DNA from: Fennellomyces sp. T-0311
Taxonomy: Eukaryota; Mucoromycota; Mucoromycetes; Mucorales; Lichtheimiaceae
Reading direction: 5' to 3'
Length of the DNA: 64,000 bases
NCBI GenBank assembly: GCA_025266875.1
Contig: JALLLT010000087.1
Coordinates: forward strand, 1 to 64,000
The position numbers were made by a program, and so were the translations under genes. Every line of letters starts with the position of its first letter. Within the stretch, counting starts at the first letter, position 1. Below the pieces are notes generated by a model. It made no database searches and was not told where the DNA came from. It saw only the letters and a program-made list of their open reading frames with translations. Below, piece by piece: positions 35,301 to 47,338 of this stretch.

Positions 35301-37329
35301 TCACCAGATGAGAAAACTCACTGGGTCCACCTAGGAATCCTCCTCGACATTTTAGCCAAGGCATCATTAAAAATCAACCTCAAAAAGTGCAAGTTTAATC
35401 AACGACGGATCAAGTATCTGGGCTACTACATCTCTGCGATGGAATCGAGGCTGACGAGGAAAAAGTGGCGGTCATCAAGAACTGGAAACACCAAAAAACC
35501 CCAAGGAATTACAAAGGTTTCTGGGATTTTGCAATTTTTACCATCGATTTTTCGACAACATGGCAAAACTTGCAAAGCCTTTGTATCAACTATTGCGCAA
35601 GGATACGGACTGGAACTGGGACGATATGAGTCAGGCAGCATTCAACAAACTCAAGCAACGACTGATGGAATTGCCGACTTTGGCATTTCCTGACCCGAAT
35701 ATGCCGTATGATCTCCATGTGGATAGCAGCAGCTATTCAATGGGTGCCGTTCTCTGTCAACAATACCGACCTGTCGCTATGCAAGCAAAACACTATCACC
35801 AGCAGAGATAAACTATTCAGTCACTGAAAAAGAATGTCTTTGTGTGGTCTGGGCGCTCGTCTATTTTCATTGCTACTCCATGGTGCATCGTTGACTATAT
35901 ATTGCGATCACAAGGCGGTGAAAGCAATCTTAGGGACCAATATCCCTCGGGGACGAATTGCAAGATGGGTATTGACAGCTCAAAACTATACCTTCACAAT
36001 TGTTCACCGGAAAGGCGTGGAAAACGTGGATGCCGACGCTCTCAGCCGTATCTGCAATGATCAGCTATTACAAGAGGAACAGAAAAAATTGTCAGCAACA
36101 ATTCAGTACGAAGAACTTCACCAGCACCAACGGAATGACGACGACATTCACAACTTCATCAAGGAAAACGACAAACGATTTGTATGGCATCATGGACTTT
36201 TTTGCATCGAAGGAAACCCACCAAGAGTTGTCATGCCAAGATCGTTACGACAAGAATTCATGTCGGCAATACATCGTCACATCACAGCTGGGCATTTGGG
36301 GCTTGACAAGACTCTAGATAAAGCATATCAACTTGCTTGGTGGCCAAAAATGAAGATGGATGTCAGCAATTATATCAAAGGCTGTCCAGAATGTCAACGG
36401 CACAAAACTCCTACAAGAAAATTCGGGAAAATGACAAGCATCGAGGTCAGCCAGCCAGGAGAACTTTGGGCAGCAGATGTAGCGGTACTCCCACTCAGCA
36501 ATCAAGGCAACCGTTATCTGGTCGTTTTTGGCGAGTATCTCACCAAATGGATGGTAACGGCAGCGGTTCCAAGTTTTGATTCAAATGTCATTGCAAACAT
36601 ACTTTTGTATGAGATTGTTTGAAGTATGGTCTACCGAAACGATGGCTCACAGATAATGGATCAAATTTTATTTCGGAGGCAATGGATACTGTATGTGCAA
36701 GGCTTGGAATAGCAAGAACAAAAACAAGTGTGGAACATCCACAAGGAGATGGATTCATGGAAAGAGCAAACAGGAGTATCAAGGGGGCACTTGCAATCTA
36801 TGCAGAAAAGGATCCAGCAAATTGGGATGCATATTTACCATTTGTAACCTTCGCGATCAATACAAGCAAGCAAGCGTCAACAGGAAGATCACCGTTCGAA
36901 ATCATGTTTGGAAGAAAGCCAATTTTACCGAGTACTGCCGAAATCCAGTTGCCATCAATTAAGACTCATAATACCAAAACATGGTTAGCATATCTTGATC
37001 ATTATCTCCCTATACTCCAAAGCGACGTAAAAGCCAACATCCAAAAAGCACAAAGTCGACAAAAGAAGTATTATGACCGAGGAAGAGAAGACAGGCCTAA
37101 ATACCAAGTGAACGATCTGGTCATGCGCCTTAAGCCAAAAGACTTATGGAAATTTCCTCAGCCAAAGTTCACTGGACCGTGGAGAATTATCAAGACCAAC
37201 AACCTCGAAGGAACAAGCTTCACACTCAAGCATGAAGTCAACAAGAAGGCAAAATTAACAACCGCAAACCATACACAGTTATACAAGTATCATGATAACA
37301 TCAAACTATTTGGAGAGGGAGCAATGTAA
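32395..37329 (+). pseudogene. Gag-Pol of gypsy copy 1, several inactivating changes
   Basis: Reading from ATG 32395: a Gln-rich Gag N-terminus, the capsid (DIPVFRGHPNEDLYAWLLVF, YWWDSLSDIEK), a classic knuckle CFTCKKPGHYAADC, protease LALVDTGSEITTMD, RT (TIYIDDLCVHSPDE), RNase H, integrase finger (HRHITAGHLGLD ... CPECQRH), and TDNGSNF / PQGDGFMERANR. The C-terminus ends in HTQLYKYHDNIKLFG and has no chromodomain. Defects relative to copy 2: an extra T near 32420 compensated near 32519, a stop TAA at 34435-34437 where copy 2 has CAA, a base lost near 35163, and further shifts near 35440-35500 and 35790-35850. A shift near 36620 (YEIV, then KYGLPKRW in another frame) is shared with copy 2. Confidence 0.9.
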
Positions 37330-37422
37330 TAGTCAGAGTCACACACACCCCTATTTAGTATTAGCATTTATACCACTATCCCCCCATCGAATAAAAGTCA
37401 GTTGTTACACCATACTTTTACA
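37325..37422 (+). repeat. 3' LTR of gypsy copy 1 (98 bp)
   Basis: Matches the 5' LTR apart from a CGCTAT/CACTAT-type change. Confidence 0.95.
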
Positions 37423-37791
37423 AAAGCTTCCATTCTGACACGAAACGTTTCATTACACGAAAATTAAGGTTCAAAACGTCATATTTATGCCGTCTTTAGT
37501 AAAACTACACAATCTCCGATTGGCCATTACTAAAAGAATACAGGGTAAAAAAGTTGCGTATTCTACCTGAGTATCCTTAAGAATACTCATGAAGATACAG
37601 TATTCTTGAAAATACTGCGTTCTTTTAAGAAGAACTCGACATTCTTAAGAATACAGCACTTTAAAAGCAATGTATTCTTTTAGTGAATGGCCAATCGGAG
37701 ATTGTGTAGTTTTACTAAAGACGGCATAAATATGACGTTTTGAACCTTAATTTTCGTGTAATGAAACGTTTCGTGTCAGAATGGAAGCTTT
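37423..37791. repeat. Inverted-repeat spacer derived from the end of element B
   Basis: The arms 37423-37541 and about 37670-37791 are reverse complements with only a one-base indel. Each arm contains the block found inboard in the termini of D and E (CATTACACGAAAATTAAGG ... TGCCG ... AGTAAAA ... GATTGGCC). The ~125-bp centre is not symmetric but carries at least six GTATTCT/AGAATAC motifs, the equivalent of the ATAATGC repeats of D. No terminal CACTG is present. Confidence 0.85.
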
Positions 37792-37888
37792 TGTAAAAGT
37801 ATGGTGTAACAACTGACTTTTATTCGATGGGGGGATACGGTATAAATGCTAATACTAAATAGGGGTGTGTGTGACTCTGACTATTACA
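37792..37888 (-). repeat. 3' LTR of gypsy copy 2 (97 bp)
   Basis: Reverse complement of the copy 1 LTR with one indel (GGATACGG for GGATAGCGG). Confidence 0.95.
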
Positions 37889-40800
37889 TTGCTCCCTCTC
37901 CAAATAGTTTGAGTTATGTTCACGATACTTGTATAACTGCGTATGGTTTGCGGTTGTTAATTTTGCCTTCTTGTTGACTTCATGCTTGAGTGTGAAGCTT
38001 GTTCCTTCGAGGTTGTTGGTCTGATAATTCTCCACGGTCCAGTGAACTTTGGCTGAGGAAATTTCCATAAGTCTTTTGGCTTAAGGCGCATGACCAGATC
38101 GTTCACTTGGTATTTAGGCCTGTCTTCTCTTCCTCGGTCATAATACTTCTTTTGTCGACTTTGTGCTTTTTGGATGTTGGCTTTTATGTCACTTTGGAGT
38201 ATAGGGAGATAATGATCAAGATATGCTAACCATGTTTTGGTATTATGAGTCTTAATTGATGGCAACTGGATTTCGGCAGTACTCGGTAAAATTGGCTTTC
38301 TTCCAAACATGATTTCGAACGGTGATCTTCCTGTTGACGCTTGCTTGCTTGTATTGATCGCGAAGGTTACAAATGGTAAATATGCATCCCAATTTGCTGG
38401 ATCCTTTTCTGCATAGATTGCAAGTGCCCCCTTGATACTCCTGTTTGCTCTTTCCATGAATCCATCTCCTTGTGGATGTTCCACACTTGTTTTTGTTCTT
38501 GCTATTCCAAGCCTTGCACATACAGTATCCATTGCCTCCGAAATAAAATTTGATCCATTATCTGTGAGCCATCGTTTCGGTAGACCATACTTCAAACAAT
38601 CTCATACAAAAGTATGTTTGCAATGACATTTGAATCAAAACTTGGAACCGCTGCCGTTACCATCCATTTGGTGAGATACTCGCCAAAAACGACCAGATAA
38701 CGGTTGCCTTGATTGCTGAGTGGGAGTACCGCTACATCTGCTGCCCAAAGTTCTCCTGGCTGGCTGACCTCGATGCTTGTCATTTTCCCGAATTTTCTTG
38801 TAGGAGTTTTGTGCCGTTGACATTCTGGACAGCCTTTGATATAATTGCTGACATCCATCTTCATTTTTGGCCACCAAGCAAGTTGATATGCTTTATCTAG
38901 AGTCTTGTCAAGCCCCAAATGCCCAGCTGTGATGTGACGATGTATTGCCGACATGAATTCTTGTCGTAACGATCTTGGCATGACAACTCTTGGTGGGTTT
39001 CCTTCGATGCAAAAAAGTCCATGATGCCATACAAATCGTTTGTCGTTTTCCTTGATGAAGTTGTGAATGTCGTCGTCATTCCGTTGGTGCTGGTGAAGTT
39101 CTTCGTACTGAATTGTTGCTGACAATTTTTTCTGTTCCTCTTGTAATAGCTGATCATTGCAGATACGGCTGAGAGCGTCGGCATCCACGTTTTCCACGCC
39201 TTTCCGGTGAACAATTGTGAAGGTATAGTTTTGAGCTGTCAATACCCATCTTGCAATTCGTCCCCGAGGGATATTGGTCCCTAAGATTGCTTTCACCGCC
39301 TTGTGATCGCAATATATAGTCAACGATGCACCATGGATGTAGCAATGAAAATAGACGAGCGCCCAGACCACACAAAGACATTCTTTTTCAGTGACTGAAT
39401 AGTTTATCTCTGCTGGTGATAGTGTTTTGCTTGCATAGACGACAGGTCGGTATTGTTGACAGAGAACGGCACCCATTGAATAGCTGCTGCTATCCACATG
39501 GAGATCATACGGCATATTCGGGTCAGGAAATGCCAAAGTCGGCAACTCCATCAGTCGTTGCTTGAGTTTGTTGAATGCTGCCTGACTCATATCGTCCCAG
39601 TTCCAGTCCGTATCCTTGCGCAATAGTTGATACAAAGGCTTTGCAAGTTTTGCCATGTTGTCGAAAAATCGATGGTAAAAATTGCAAAATCCCAGAAACC
39701 TTTGTAATTCCTTGGGGTTTTTTGGTGTATTCCAGTTCTTGATGACCGCCACTTTTTCCTCGTCAGCCTCGATTCCATCAGCAGAGATGTAGTAGCCCAG
39801 ATACTTGATCCGTCGTTGATTAAACTTGCACTTTTTGAGGTTGATTTTTAATGATGCCTTGGCTAAAATGTCGAGGAGGATTCCTAGGTGGACCCAGTGA
39901 GTTTTCTCATCTGGTGAGTGAACGCACAGATCATCAATGTAAATGGTGACGAATGGAAGATGACCCGCCAGATTGGTCATAAACAATTGGTACGTTGACG
40001 GACCATTGGTTACCCCGTATGACATAACCAGGAATCGCCAAAGAGATGTCCTGTCAGAAAAGCATGTTTTGTAGGAATCCTTGCTATCCATAGGGATTTG
40101 CCAGTATCCAGCCTTCATATCAATAAGTGACAAACAGGTGGAGCCCCGTAAACGGTCCAGGAGATCGTGAACCAGTGGCAAGGGCGTCTTGTCCTTGACC
40201 GTTAAGGCGTTGACACGTTTGTATGAGACGCAAAAACACATGGTTCCATCAGGTTTTGGTACCAGCACTGGGGGTGAACACCATGGGCTTTGGTATTTCA
40301 CAATCACGCCCTGCTCCTTCATTTTTTGGACCTCCTTATCTAGGGCTCTTTGTTCCGCCGGTGATCTCCTTGGACTAGGAGTGAATACAGGCTTGGCGTC
40401 ACCGGTATCGATCTTATGCACAATAGGAACACTGGTGATAGTTTGATATGGCGTATCACTTATGAGTTGTGGATGTTCTTGAAGCTTTGCTTTGACTGGT
40501 GCCGGTAGATCATCCCAAACGGTTTCCATGGCATTGGACTTTACTTGTCTCTTGAGAATGATGGTACAGTTGTCAGGGTCGAGATAGATGCCTAGCCCCT
40601 TTAACCAGTCCATACCAAGGATCACCTTCGTGTTTTGCTTTGGTACAATATGGATACAGACTGCGTAATCTTGATCGTGCATGGTGAGTGTGGTGTTGAC
40701 CTCTGATTCCGATAACGCTCTTGACTTATTGCCATATTGTATGTAAATAGGTTCTTGGGCATGTGAAATCAGACCTGCTTCTTGAAGAGCTCCTTCGTCC

Positions 40801-40992
40801 ATCGTGGTGATCTCTGAGCCAGTGTCCACTAAGGCAAGAAAGGTAGTTTCTCCAAGATGAATATCAACCATAAATCGGGTGCCTTGACGACGTTCATCCT
40901 CGATTTGGACGGATTGCTTGACTGGGATTGGTTTTGGCAAAGCAGTTTGACTGTTTTGTTCAAGGTAACTGAACAGTGGCGCTAAGAAATCG

Positions 40993-41030
<38 letters not shown>

Positions 41031-41622
41031 GCTGTTGGTTGCTGTTGTTGCCCTTGTTGCTGTGTTGCTTTTTGCTGAATGTTGTTGCTCATTTTGTTGC
41101 TTGCTGATTTGTTGAGAGTTGTTGGTGCGCGATTTTTTGTTGTGCCAACAGTCGGCAGCATAATGACCAGGCTTTTTGCAGGTGAAACATTCACCTTTTT
41201 TCTTTTTCTGCGGTTTTTTACTGTTTTTGTTGTTTGAATACTTTTTCGATCGGTTGAATTGTTGATTTTGCTGTTGTTGAGTGATGCGTTGACTATCGAC
41301 TTCCATCGGTGTTGCTGTGTCGATTGCTGCTGTTGCTGATCCAGGTGCTGGCTGTTGCTGACGTGCTGCTGGTGCGTACAATGGGCTTGGTGACAAGCTT
41401 GCTGTTGGCAGGGTGATAGCTGCTGCTGCCTTGTCTTGGCGTTCTAGATGAATGGCATAACGAATTGCCTCATCCAGATTCTTTGGCTTGTACCGAGAAA
41501 CTTCCTTGGCGACGTCGGGTCTTGCATGTACGTTGAAGAAGTATAGCTTGAGTTCTTCTTTCATGTCCTTCTGCACACGCATCAACGCCAGTTTGAAACG
41601 GGCTCCGAATGTCAACATACTC
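37889..41622 (-). pseudogene. Gypsy copy 2: capsid end, protease, RT, RNase H, integrase
   Basis: A single frame runs from the element E junction (41622) to 38592 with knuckle CFTCKKPGHYAADC, VDTGSEITTMD, YIDDLCVHSPDE, RNase H ([15 protein letters not shown]) and the integrase N-terminus. It then stops after LLYEIV and continues in another frame (38595-37957: KYGLPKRWLTDNGSNF, HPQGDGFMERANR), and shifts again near 38030 to end GTSFTLKHE ... LYKY. Except for element E and the two shifts this copy is better preserved than copy 1. Confidence 0.9.
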
Positions 41623-42906
41623 CACTGGGCAAAATGGGAATAATCCTGCAATAAAAAATAGCATATTATACTACGTGATTATCGATAATCGCATACATAA
41701 TTCCGTACTCTTTGAAGTCAGGATTATCCTAAGGCAAGTCTGATTTATCGATAAAACCAGATTCAAAAGGTCAGGGGTTATCCTAAGGAGCGGTGAATGG
41801 GGGGGTCTACGGATTTTACGAAAACGGCAGGTATACAACTTTAACTTTAATCTTGGTGTAATGGCGCGGTAATCAAAGCTGTATGGAAGGTTTCTTTTTG
41901 TGTAAACGTATACAGAGACACCGTTTTGGTACACGCGTCATTTATTTCGGAAGAGGCAGGGATAGTCTCATTTTTGGATTCGACACGGTTATTAATTTTA
42001 GCAGCAAAATTGGCAAAACGGTAGTAGCAAATTATGGTTTTAACAGTATAGCATTTTTATTATCAGAACAGATGAATAGTACTATTTAATTTCTATGGAA
42101 CTATATAGTGCAGGGTAGTCCGATGTGAACAGGGATAGCGATAGCCACAGAAAGTATCAGAAATCCCGAACGAAATGGCATGGTGATGACTAAGGTGCGA
42201 AAGATTCACCTTGGGAAAGCAAACGGATACCAATAATAGCAACAGTGTGACAACAACGGTATTGCTGTCAACGTAGACTGCGTGGGAACTGCCAAAGAAA
42301 TGACTACTGCAAGGGCACAGATTAGAAAGGAATGCCATACAGCAAAAGGAGAACTTACCTTCTGTTTGAAGCAATACCCGTGTGGCAGATTCGTTAAAAA
42401 AAATAGTTTTGTTAATCACCAAGCCAATGAAGTTCTGTAAATCACATACCTTTATAGATTAAGCTGCTGAAATGGAGAACCCCGGTGGTAGTGCAGGCAA
42501 AGTATAATGTGAGCTAGTGTTATTGAAGGAAAACTTACTACAACCGATAGTTTGCTTCGTCGAGGGTAATATGATAGAAAGGAAAGCACAACAGGAAGCA
42601 CTAGAGCAAAAAGTGTTGGTGATTACATTGATAAGAATAGCGAAAGTAGTGAATTACCTGGACTTCTGGTGAAATAGTGGTGAAAAGTAGAAAGAGAGAA
42701 GAGCTCGATGTTTAGCTGTGCGATGCCTTTTTTATACTCGTTGAGATCACGGGCATGACCGAAAACGTCCTTACCGGTATATATAGAATAAGTGTACACA
42801 ATATAAGGTTCTTCCCGTTCTTTTATCGGTTTTCATCTTATCGTACGCATCTATAAACCATCATAGCGTGTATTATCGCAGTGCACAGTATTTACCTGTA
42901 TACTAG
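41623..42906. other. Left (companion-side) terminus and non-coding arm of element E
   Basis: The first ~180 bp hold GGATTATC/GATAATC-type motifs (AATAATCC, GATTATCGATAATC, AGGATTATCC, GGGTTATCC). The conserved inboard block follows at about 41800-41875 (AAACGGCAGG, TTTAATCTTGGTGTAATGG). The rest is AT-rich without ORFs. It must contain the companion promoter. Confidence 0.7.
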
Positions 42907-43885
42907 ATGTCTAACAACAGTAACAGCAACAACAACAACAACAACAGCACCCCCCAAATGCCTGGCTTTGAGCAGACGCGCGCTTTGCAGGCCAACAGAG
43001 CTGCGCTCTCCTTCAATCAGCACCTGAATGAGTTGAAGGATGAAAACGCTGAACTTAGGGCAAGGCTGGAGCTCGTCGAAGCCACTATCGCGAGAATGAG
43101 CAGCGTAATCGCCGGTCTATCTGCTCAGCCAGTTGCTAGTGAGGCCGCTCCAGTCGTGCCCCTGAACAAAAAGCAGCTGCGCGAGAAGTATGGCAGTGCC
43201 AAGAAAAAAGTTGTTCGCGTAAGATAGAACATGGAAGGAATGTGATATATGGTCGAATATTTATCGAGTTACAGGATTACGTCCACGAGAAAATGAAGCT
43301 GCTGATCGATGGCTTTGATTTTGGGGTCGATTACCGGGTGAGCCCCAACAAGGAAACCCGTAAGGAGGTGATTGAGTGGGTTCGCCTGCAACCTGGCAGT
43401 GTGGATGACCCCAAGTTCATCGACTCAATCATGAAGGTGTACTACGACACCTTGAGCAGAAAGTCAAGTATGACCGCTGTGGAGAACGATGTCGATCTGC
43501 AAGAAGGCCGGCGAAACACGCGTGTGACAGACGTATGTATCGAAACGAAGATAGCGTTAGCAGTTTGTAACGCGTATGATTTTTCATAGAAACTCAAGGC
43601 CCGCAGAGATGCTCGCCTCGCACACGCCACTGCCCTCGAACAGGAGTATCCTGGCGGGGAGACTGTGCTGGTCCGGGAGTGCATGTCTCCCGAGCTCAGT
43701 GACAAGGAAAATGGAGTTGACGTGATGCATGTCTTGGCTCCGAGATTCCGTACTCTCAAGGTAATAGGCAGACTATTTTCTCCAGCAAAAAAGGTTTATT
43801 TTCCTAAAACGAGGGAGTAGGTCAAAAGGTATCTTGATACACTTGATGAGTACGTGAAGGCCTCGAAGAAGCGCAAGCACCGCTC

Positions 43886-43938
<53 letters not shown>

Positions 43939-44129
43939 CCGGTGATGACAGTGCGGTGATGGAAGGTGCTGGGGAGGAGCAGGAGGAGCCTGTTGTTGTA
44001 CGTGTGCCGATCCGTACTGGCACCGGTACCGGCAAGAAAAGTTACAAGCGTTTTGTACGCAGACATGCTGTTTCTAACAGCGAAATGAGCGGTCAGCTGG
44101 CAAGCACCCTCCCTGACTGGGCTCTTTAA
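42907..44129 (+). CDS. Companion protein of tnp2 element E (349 aa, four exons)
   Basis: Exons: 42907-43218, 43275-43532, 43590-43760, 43821-44129; the frame is open (349 aa). It has an Asn-rich start (MSNNSNSNNNNNN), a coiled coil (LKDENAELRARLELVEATIA), a core of VHEKMKLLIDGFDFGVDYR ... VDDPKFIDSIMKVYYDTL, an exon 3 of 171 nt with KLKARRDARLAHA and LVRECMSPE, then a basic KASKKRKHRSS, an Asn/Ser microsatellite run and KRFVRRHAVS ... LPDWAL. It is more diverged than D is from B but has the same exon plan. The family is unrecognised. It faces the transposase tail to tail, 75 bp apart. Confidence 0.85.
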
Positions 44130-44204
44130 AAAAAAATAAAAAAAAAAAATTTTTATCTTCCTGTTCCAAAGCAACAATTTTTTTGGGGGTCAACAACTTT
44201 TATT

Positions 44205-47200
44205 TTAAACGGTGATCCGTTTTGGTAACGGGATGACGACCATCTTCGCCTCAGCGGGATCTATTTGCAACCCGTGTGGAACGACGGCAACTTGCGAGTA
44301 GATGCAGTGGACGGGAATTATACAGTGGCAGGTTTCAGGCATGTACTGTGTGTGCCATTCCTTAAGGCTACCAGCGGAAAAGTGCTGTTGGGAAGGTGGA
44401 ATTGAACGATACCAGCAGACAAAGGCAAGGTAGTGGAATGTTTCTACACCATCGACGACAATCGACGACCGGAAAAAGTACTGCACACAGCCAGGCCACG
44501 CAACTTGTTGAGGAACCTGTCGCTCATCGTCTTGCCAGTAGATCACCTGAATGTGGGAGCCACGCGGTGTCGTTGCTGTTGCTGACTGGTATGTTTGGCC
44601 GAAGATCTCAATGGTCCTGAACTTTTGAACCCTTCTCATTGCAAACCGTCGTCCACGGATAGCGTCTTGCTGTCGAGAGATACCAGCTTCGTTGGTGCCA
44701 TAGGTCGCCCAATAGTACTGCAGCAGAAGCTCATAATGGCCCTCGTTCAGGTTTGCTTCGATTCCATCGGTCATGGAGGCGGTAATCGATGGTGGCATTG
44801 GTTCAGTGCCGGTCAGGTTGACGTCGAATGGTGGATGCGTGGAGTACTCAAGGAAGGCATCGTAATTGAAGGTATGCGCATAGTGTTGTTGGGGTCGACG
44901 TCGAGATTGACCAGCAATCTCCAGCAGCATATCCAATTCAGCCGAAAATCCCTGGAAACGGCTAGTTTGACGCTGGACAAAGTCCACAGCACCGGTCTTC
45001 TCGACAAAACGCTTCATGAAGGTGAGCTCGAAGCAGTCCTTCTGGTTGGTCTCGGCATCTTTCATGAACCCGTTGTATCTTTCGAACGCGAAAATCCAAA
45101 AGCTGTAGATCGTGGCGTGATCTTGCAAGGACTGGTACAGATGGAGATGGAGATGCATGTTCGGGGTGACGGAATATTTGCCATACAGGTGCTCGCAACC
45201 AGTGACAAAAGCGGTAAACTTCTCGTGTGCCTCAACGATATCAGTGTCCGTGATCTGGGTCTTGACAACCAGGCGGCAAGCATCGACAAAGAGCATCCAA
45301 TGCTCGTAGCAGTTGGGTTGCAAGACAGACTGCAGTATATATGGCGAGTACGCCAGGGTCCAGGCTCTCCAGTCATCGGCCTTCATGAAAGCGAACTTGC
45401 GTTGGATTTTATGCTGCAACGTGGGCATCCCAGGGGGCAAGATGATACGGTCGGCGATTGTTTGCATATCCGTAAGCACAGATTCTGTCAGGATACCTTG
45501 GTTCTTCCAGATGCTAACCATTCGGGAAGGTGTGCCGATGAAAAGGTTGTGCATTGGATCGATCACTGTGCCACGGATGAGGTCAAAATAGCCCAGGCGA
45601 TGGAGCTGCGACCAGCGCGTTCCATTTTTCCTCTCAAGATTGTATCGTGCTGCCTGGGTTCCTGCTGCCAACCAGGCCTGGGCGGCAAGGCGATTGTCTT
45701 CGTTTCTACGCATGCATTCGGCTGGGATGTCGGCTCCGGTGTATATCATGTTGTGAGTGTCGGGATCTGTGACAAACTCGCGATAGCACTTGTTGCATGC
45801 GCGTGTGCTTGAGTGGGCAGTAAAGCCACAGACCTTTCGACTGGCAGGGATATCATAGGCAACGTTCAGCAAGGCTGCGCGCACTTCGGTACGTCCAGGA
45901 CATTGCGCAGTCTTCATAGGTATGCCGTTGTATAATTCCTCTAGTTCATCGACTAATGGCTGGAGGTAATTGTTGATCTCGTAGGTGCTTGGTTCACGTG
46001 GTCCCGGCATAACACCAACAAGGATGACGTTCTCGACGTTGAAACGTTCGGTGCGAGGGAAATTGTTGACCGTGAGGTATATGGCGCCAACAGAGTATCC
46101 ACTGTCAAAGGGTGCAAACCAATCGATATTCATTGTCAACAGCAAGGATCGGTCGTGATCAACAAACGTAATTCCATCCCGGTCTTTAATCGCCTCCCAC
46201 ATGGCGCCGTGGTGAATGTCTGAAGCATATTCACCCAAGTATGGATTCTCACGCCATTCCAAGATCTTTTCCTCAAAGCTGCCGCGCATGAACAGCTTCT
46301 GGAGGCTTGCCTTGACCGAATAGTATGCATATTGCTTGAATGGTGTTCGGCAGGTTCGGCCCTGGCAGTTGGTGGATCTTTTGAAGAGCTGGTTACCGCA
46401 TACATCACCGTTCAAGTGGTCTGTCGCGCAATTGTCCGGTGCAGCATCTGGTGGATAGATTGCGTGACACTTGGAGCAGGAGACATACATCTCGATTGGG
46501 TTGGTGAGCTCGTTGAAGCCGATTTGCGAACGGATGGTGGCCAAGGTAGTGGGGAAGTTGAACTCTGGGAGATGCAATGTGGTAACCAACATAATCACGA
46601 AGCTGATCAAGGTGCTGGCAGTGCGTTCGGATATATGGCGAAGTTGGAACAACACCAGGAAGATGAGGATAAAAAAGATGGGTCGTGGAATGCTATCACT
46701 GAAGCGAGTAGCAGGTTCCAAAGGGTTGGCAGGAGGTGAGGCAACATCATCGTCTAAAGTATTGTTTGATCAGGTTACTGTGGTCTAAATTCATGCGGTG
46801 CAGCTTCTCAACAAACCTTCGGAGTCATCGATCAGCTCGTTCAGATCGTTGGCCATCTCCATTCCTGGATCAATCTCGACCTCGGGATCTACAGCCACTT
46901 GCTCATGGAACACCTCTTGGGGTAGTGGTGCCTGGTTAGGCACAATAGCCGCGCCTGGCAACTCATATGGTAAAGTGTCTATACGTTTTTTTTATCAGTA
47001 ACTAAACTTTTTGATCTTGCTTTGCGACATACCATTGCTACCGTTTCGATCGTCTACAGCCATCGTGTCTTCAGCTTCAATGCCATCGGCAATATCATCG
47101 ACACCGTCAAGAAGCATATCATAGTCGATATTCTCGGCTTGCGCAGCTATACACAAATCATCTATCAACATCGTGCACGATGCCATCCAACGTGGTACTT

Positions 47201-47338
47201 ACCATTCATATGTGCCAATCTAGCTGAAATCGCAGATTGGTAATGGACTTGATACGTTGCTCTTGATACATGGAGGCCATTTGGGTTGGCCAGAATGCAT
47301 TGATCGCAGGTACATAGGTATAGTTCGGAGGACGGCAT
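44205..47338 (-). CDS. tnp2-family transposase of element E (991 aa, four exons)
   Basis: Exons: 47338-47203, 47161-47033, 46978-46817, 46753-44205, giving 991 codons without a stop. Exons 1 and 3 have the same lengths (136 and 162 nt) as in D. Exon 1 has the zinc motif CTCDQC ... VSRATYQVHY. Exon 4 has SDSIPRPIFF, CSKCHAIYPP, NIDWFAPFDSGYSVGAIYL, VGVMPGPREPS, CGFTAHSSTRACNKC, DPMHNLFIGT, NMHLHLHLYQS, FAFERYNGF and a C-terminal CIIPVHCIYSQVAVVPHG ... VVIPLPKRITV. All residues proposed as catalytic for D are kept. With intact termini, a matching target duplication and an open companion, this copy looks recently active. Confidence 0.92.

Larger units (their letters stand above)
32279..37422 (+). 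mobile_element. Short-LTR gypsy element, copy 1, TSD AAAGC
   Basis: 98-bp LTRs (32279-32376, 37325-37422) start TGTAATAGTC and end ACTTTTACA. The duplication AAAGC is at 32274-32278 and 37423-37427. A primer site TGGTGGAGAAGC is at 32379-32390, and a purine-rich GGAGAGGGAGCAA precedes the 3' LTR. No chromodomain. Confidence 0.95.

Noticed and set aside
37423..37791. Stand-alone MITE or foldback element
   Set aside because: The arms match the companion-side termini of elements D and E and carry the same duplication as gypsy copy 1, so a duplicated end of element B explains them better.
43854..44010. Asn/Ser (AACAGC)n run as an independent microsatellite feature
   Set aside because: It is in frame inside exon 4 of the companion E gene and matches Asn/Ser-rich stretches in the related proteins.
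44595..45812. 405-codon open frame on the plus strand
   Set aside because: It lies entirely antisense to the coding sequence of transposase E; codon structure and motifs support the minus strand only.
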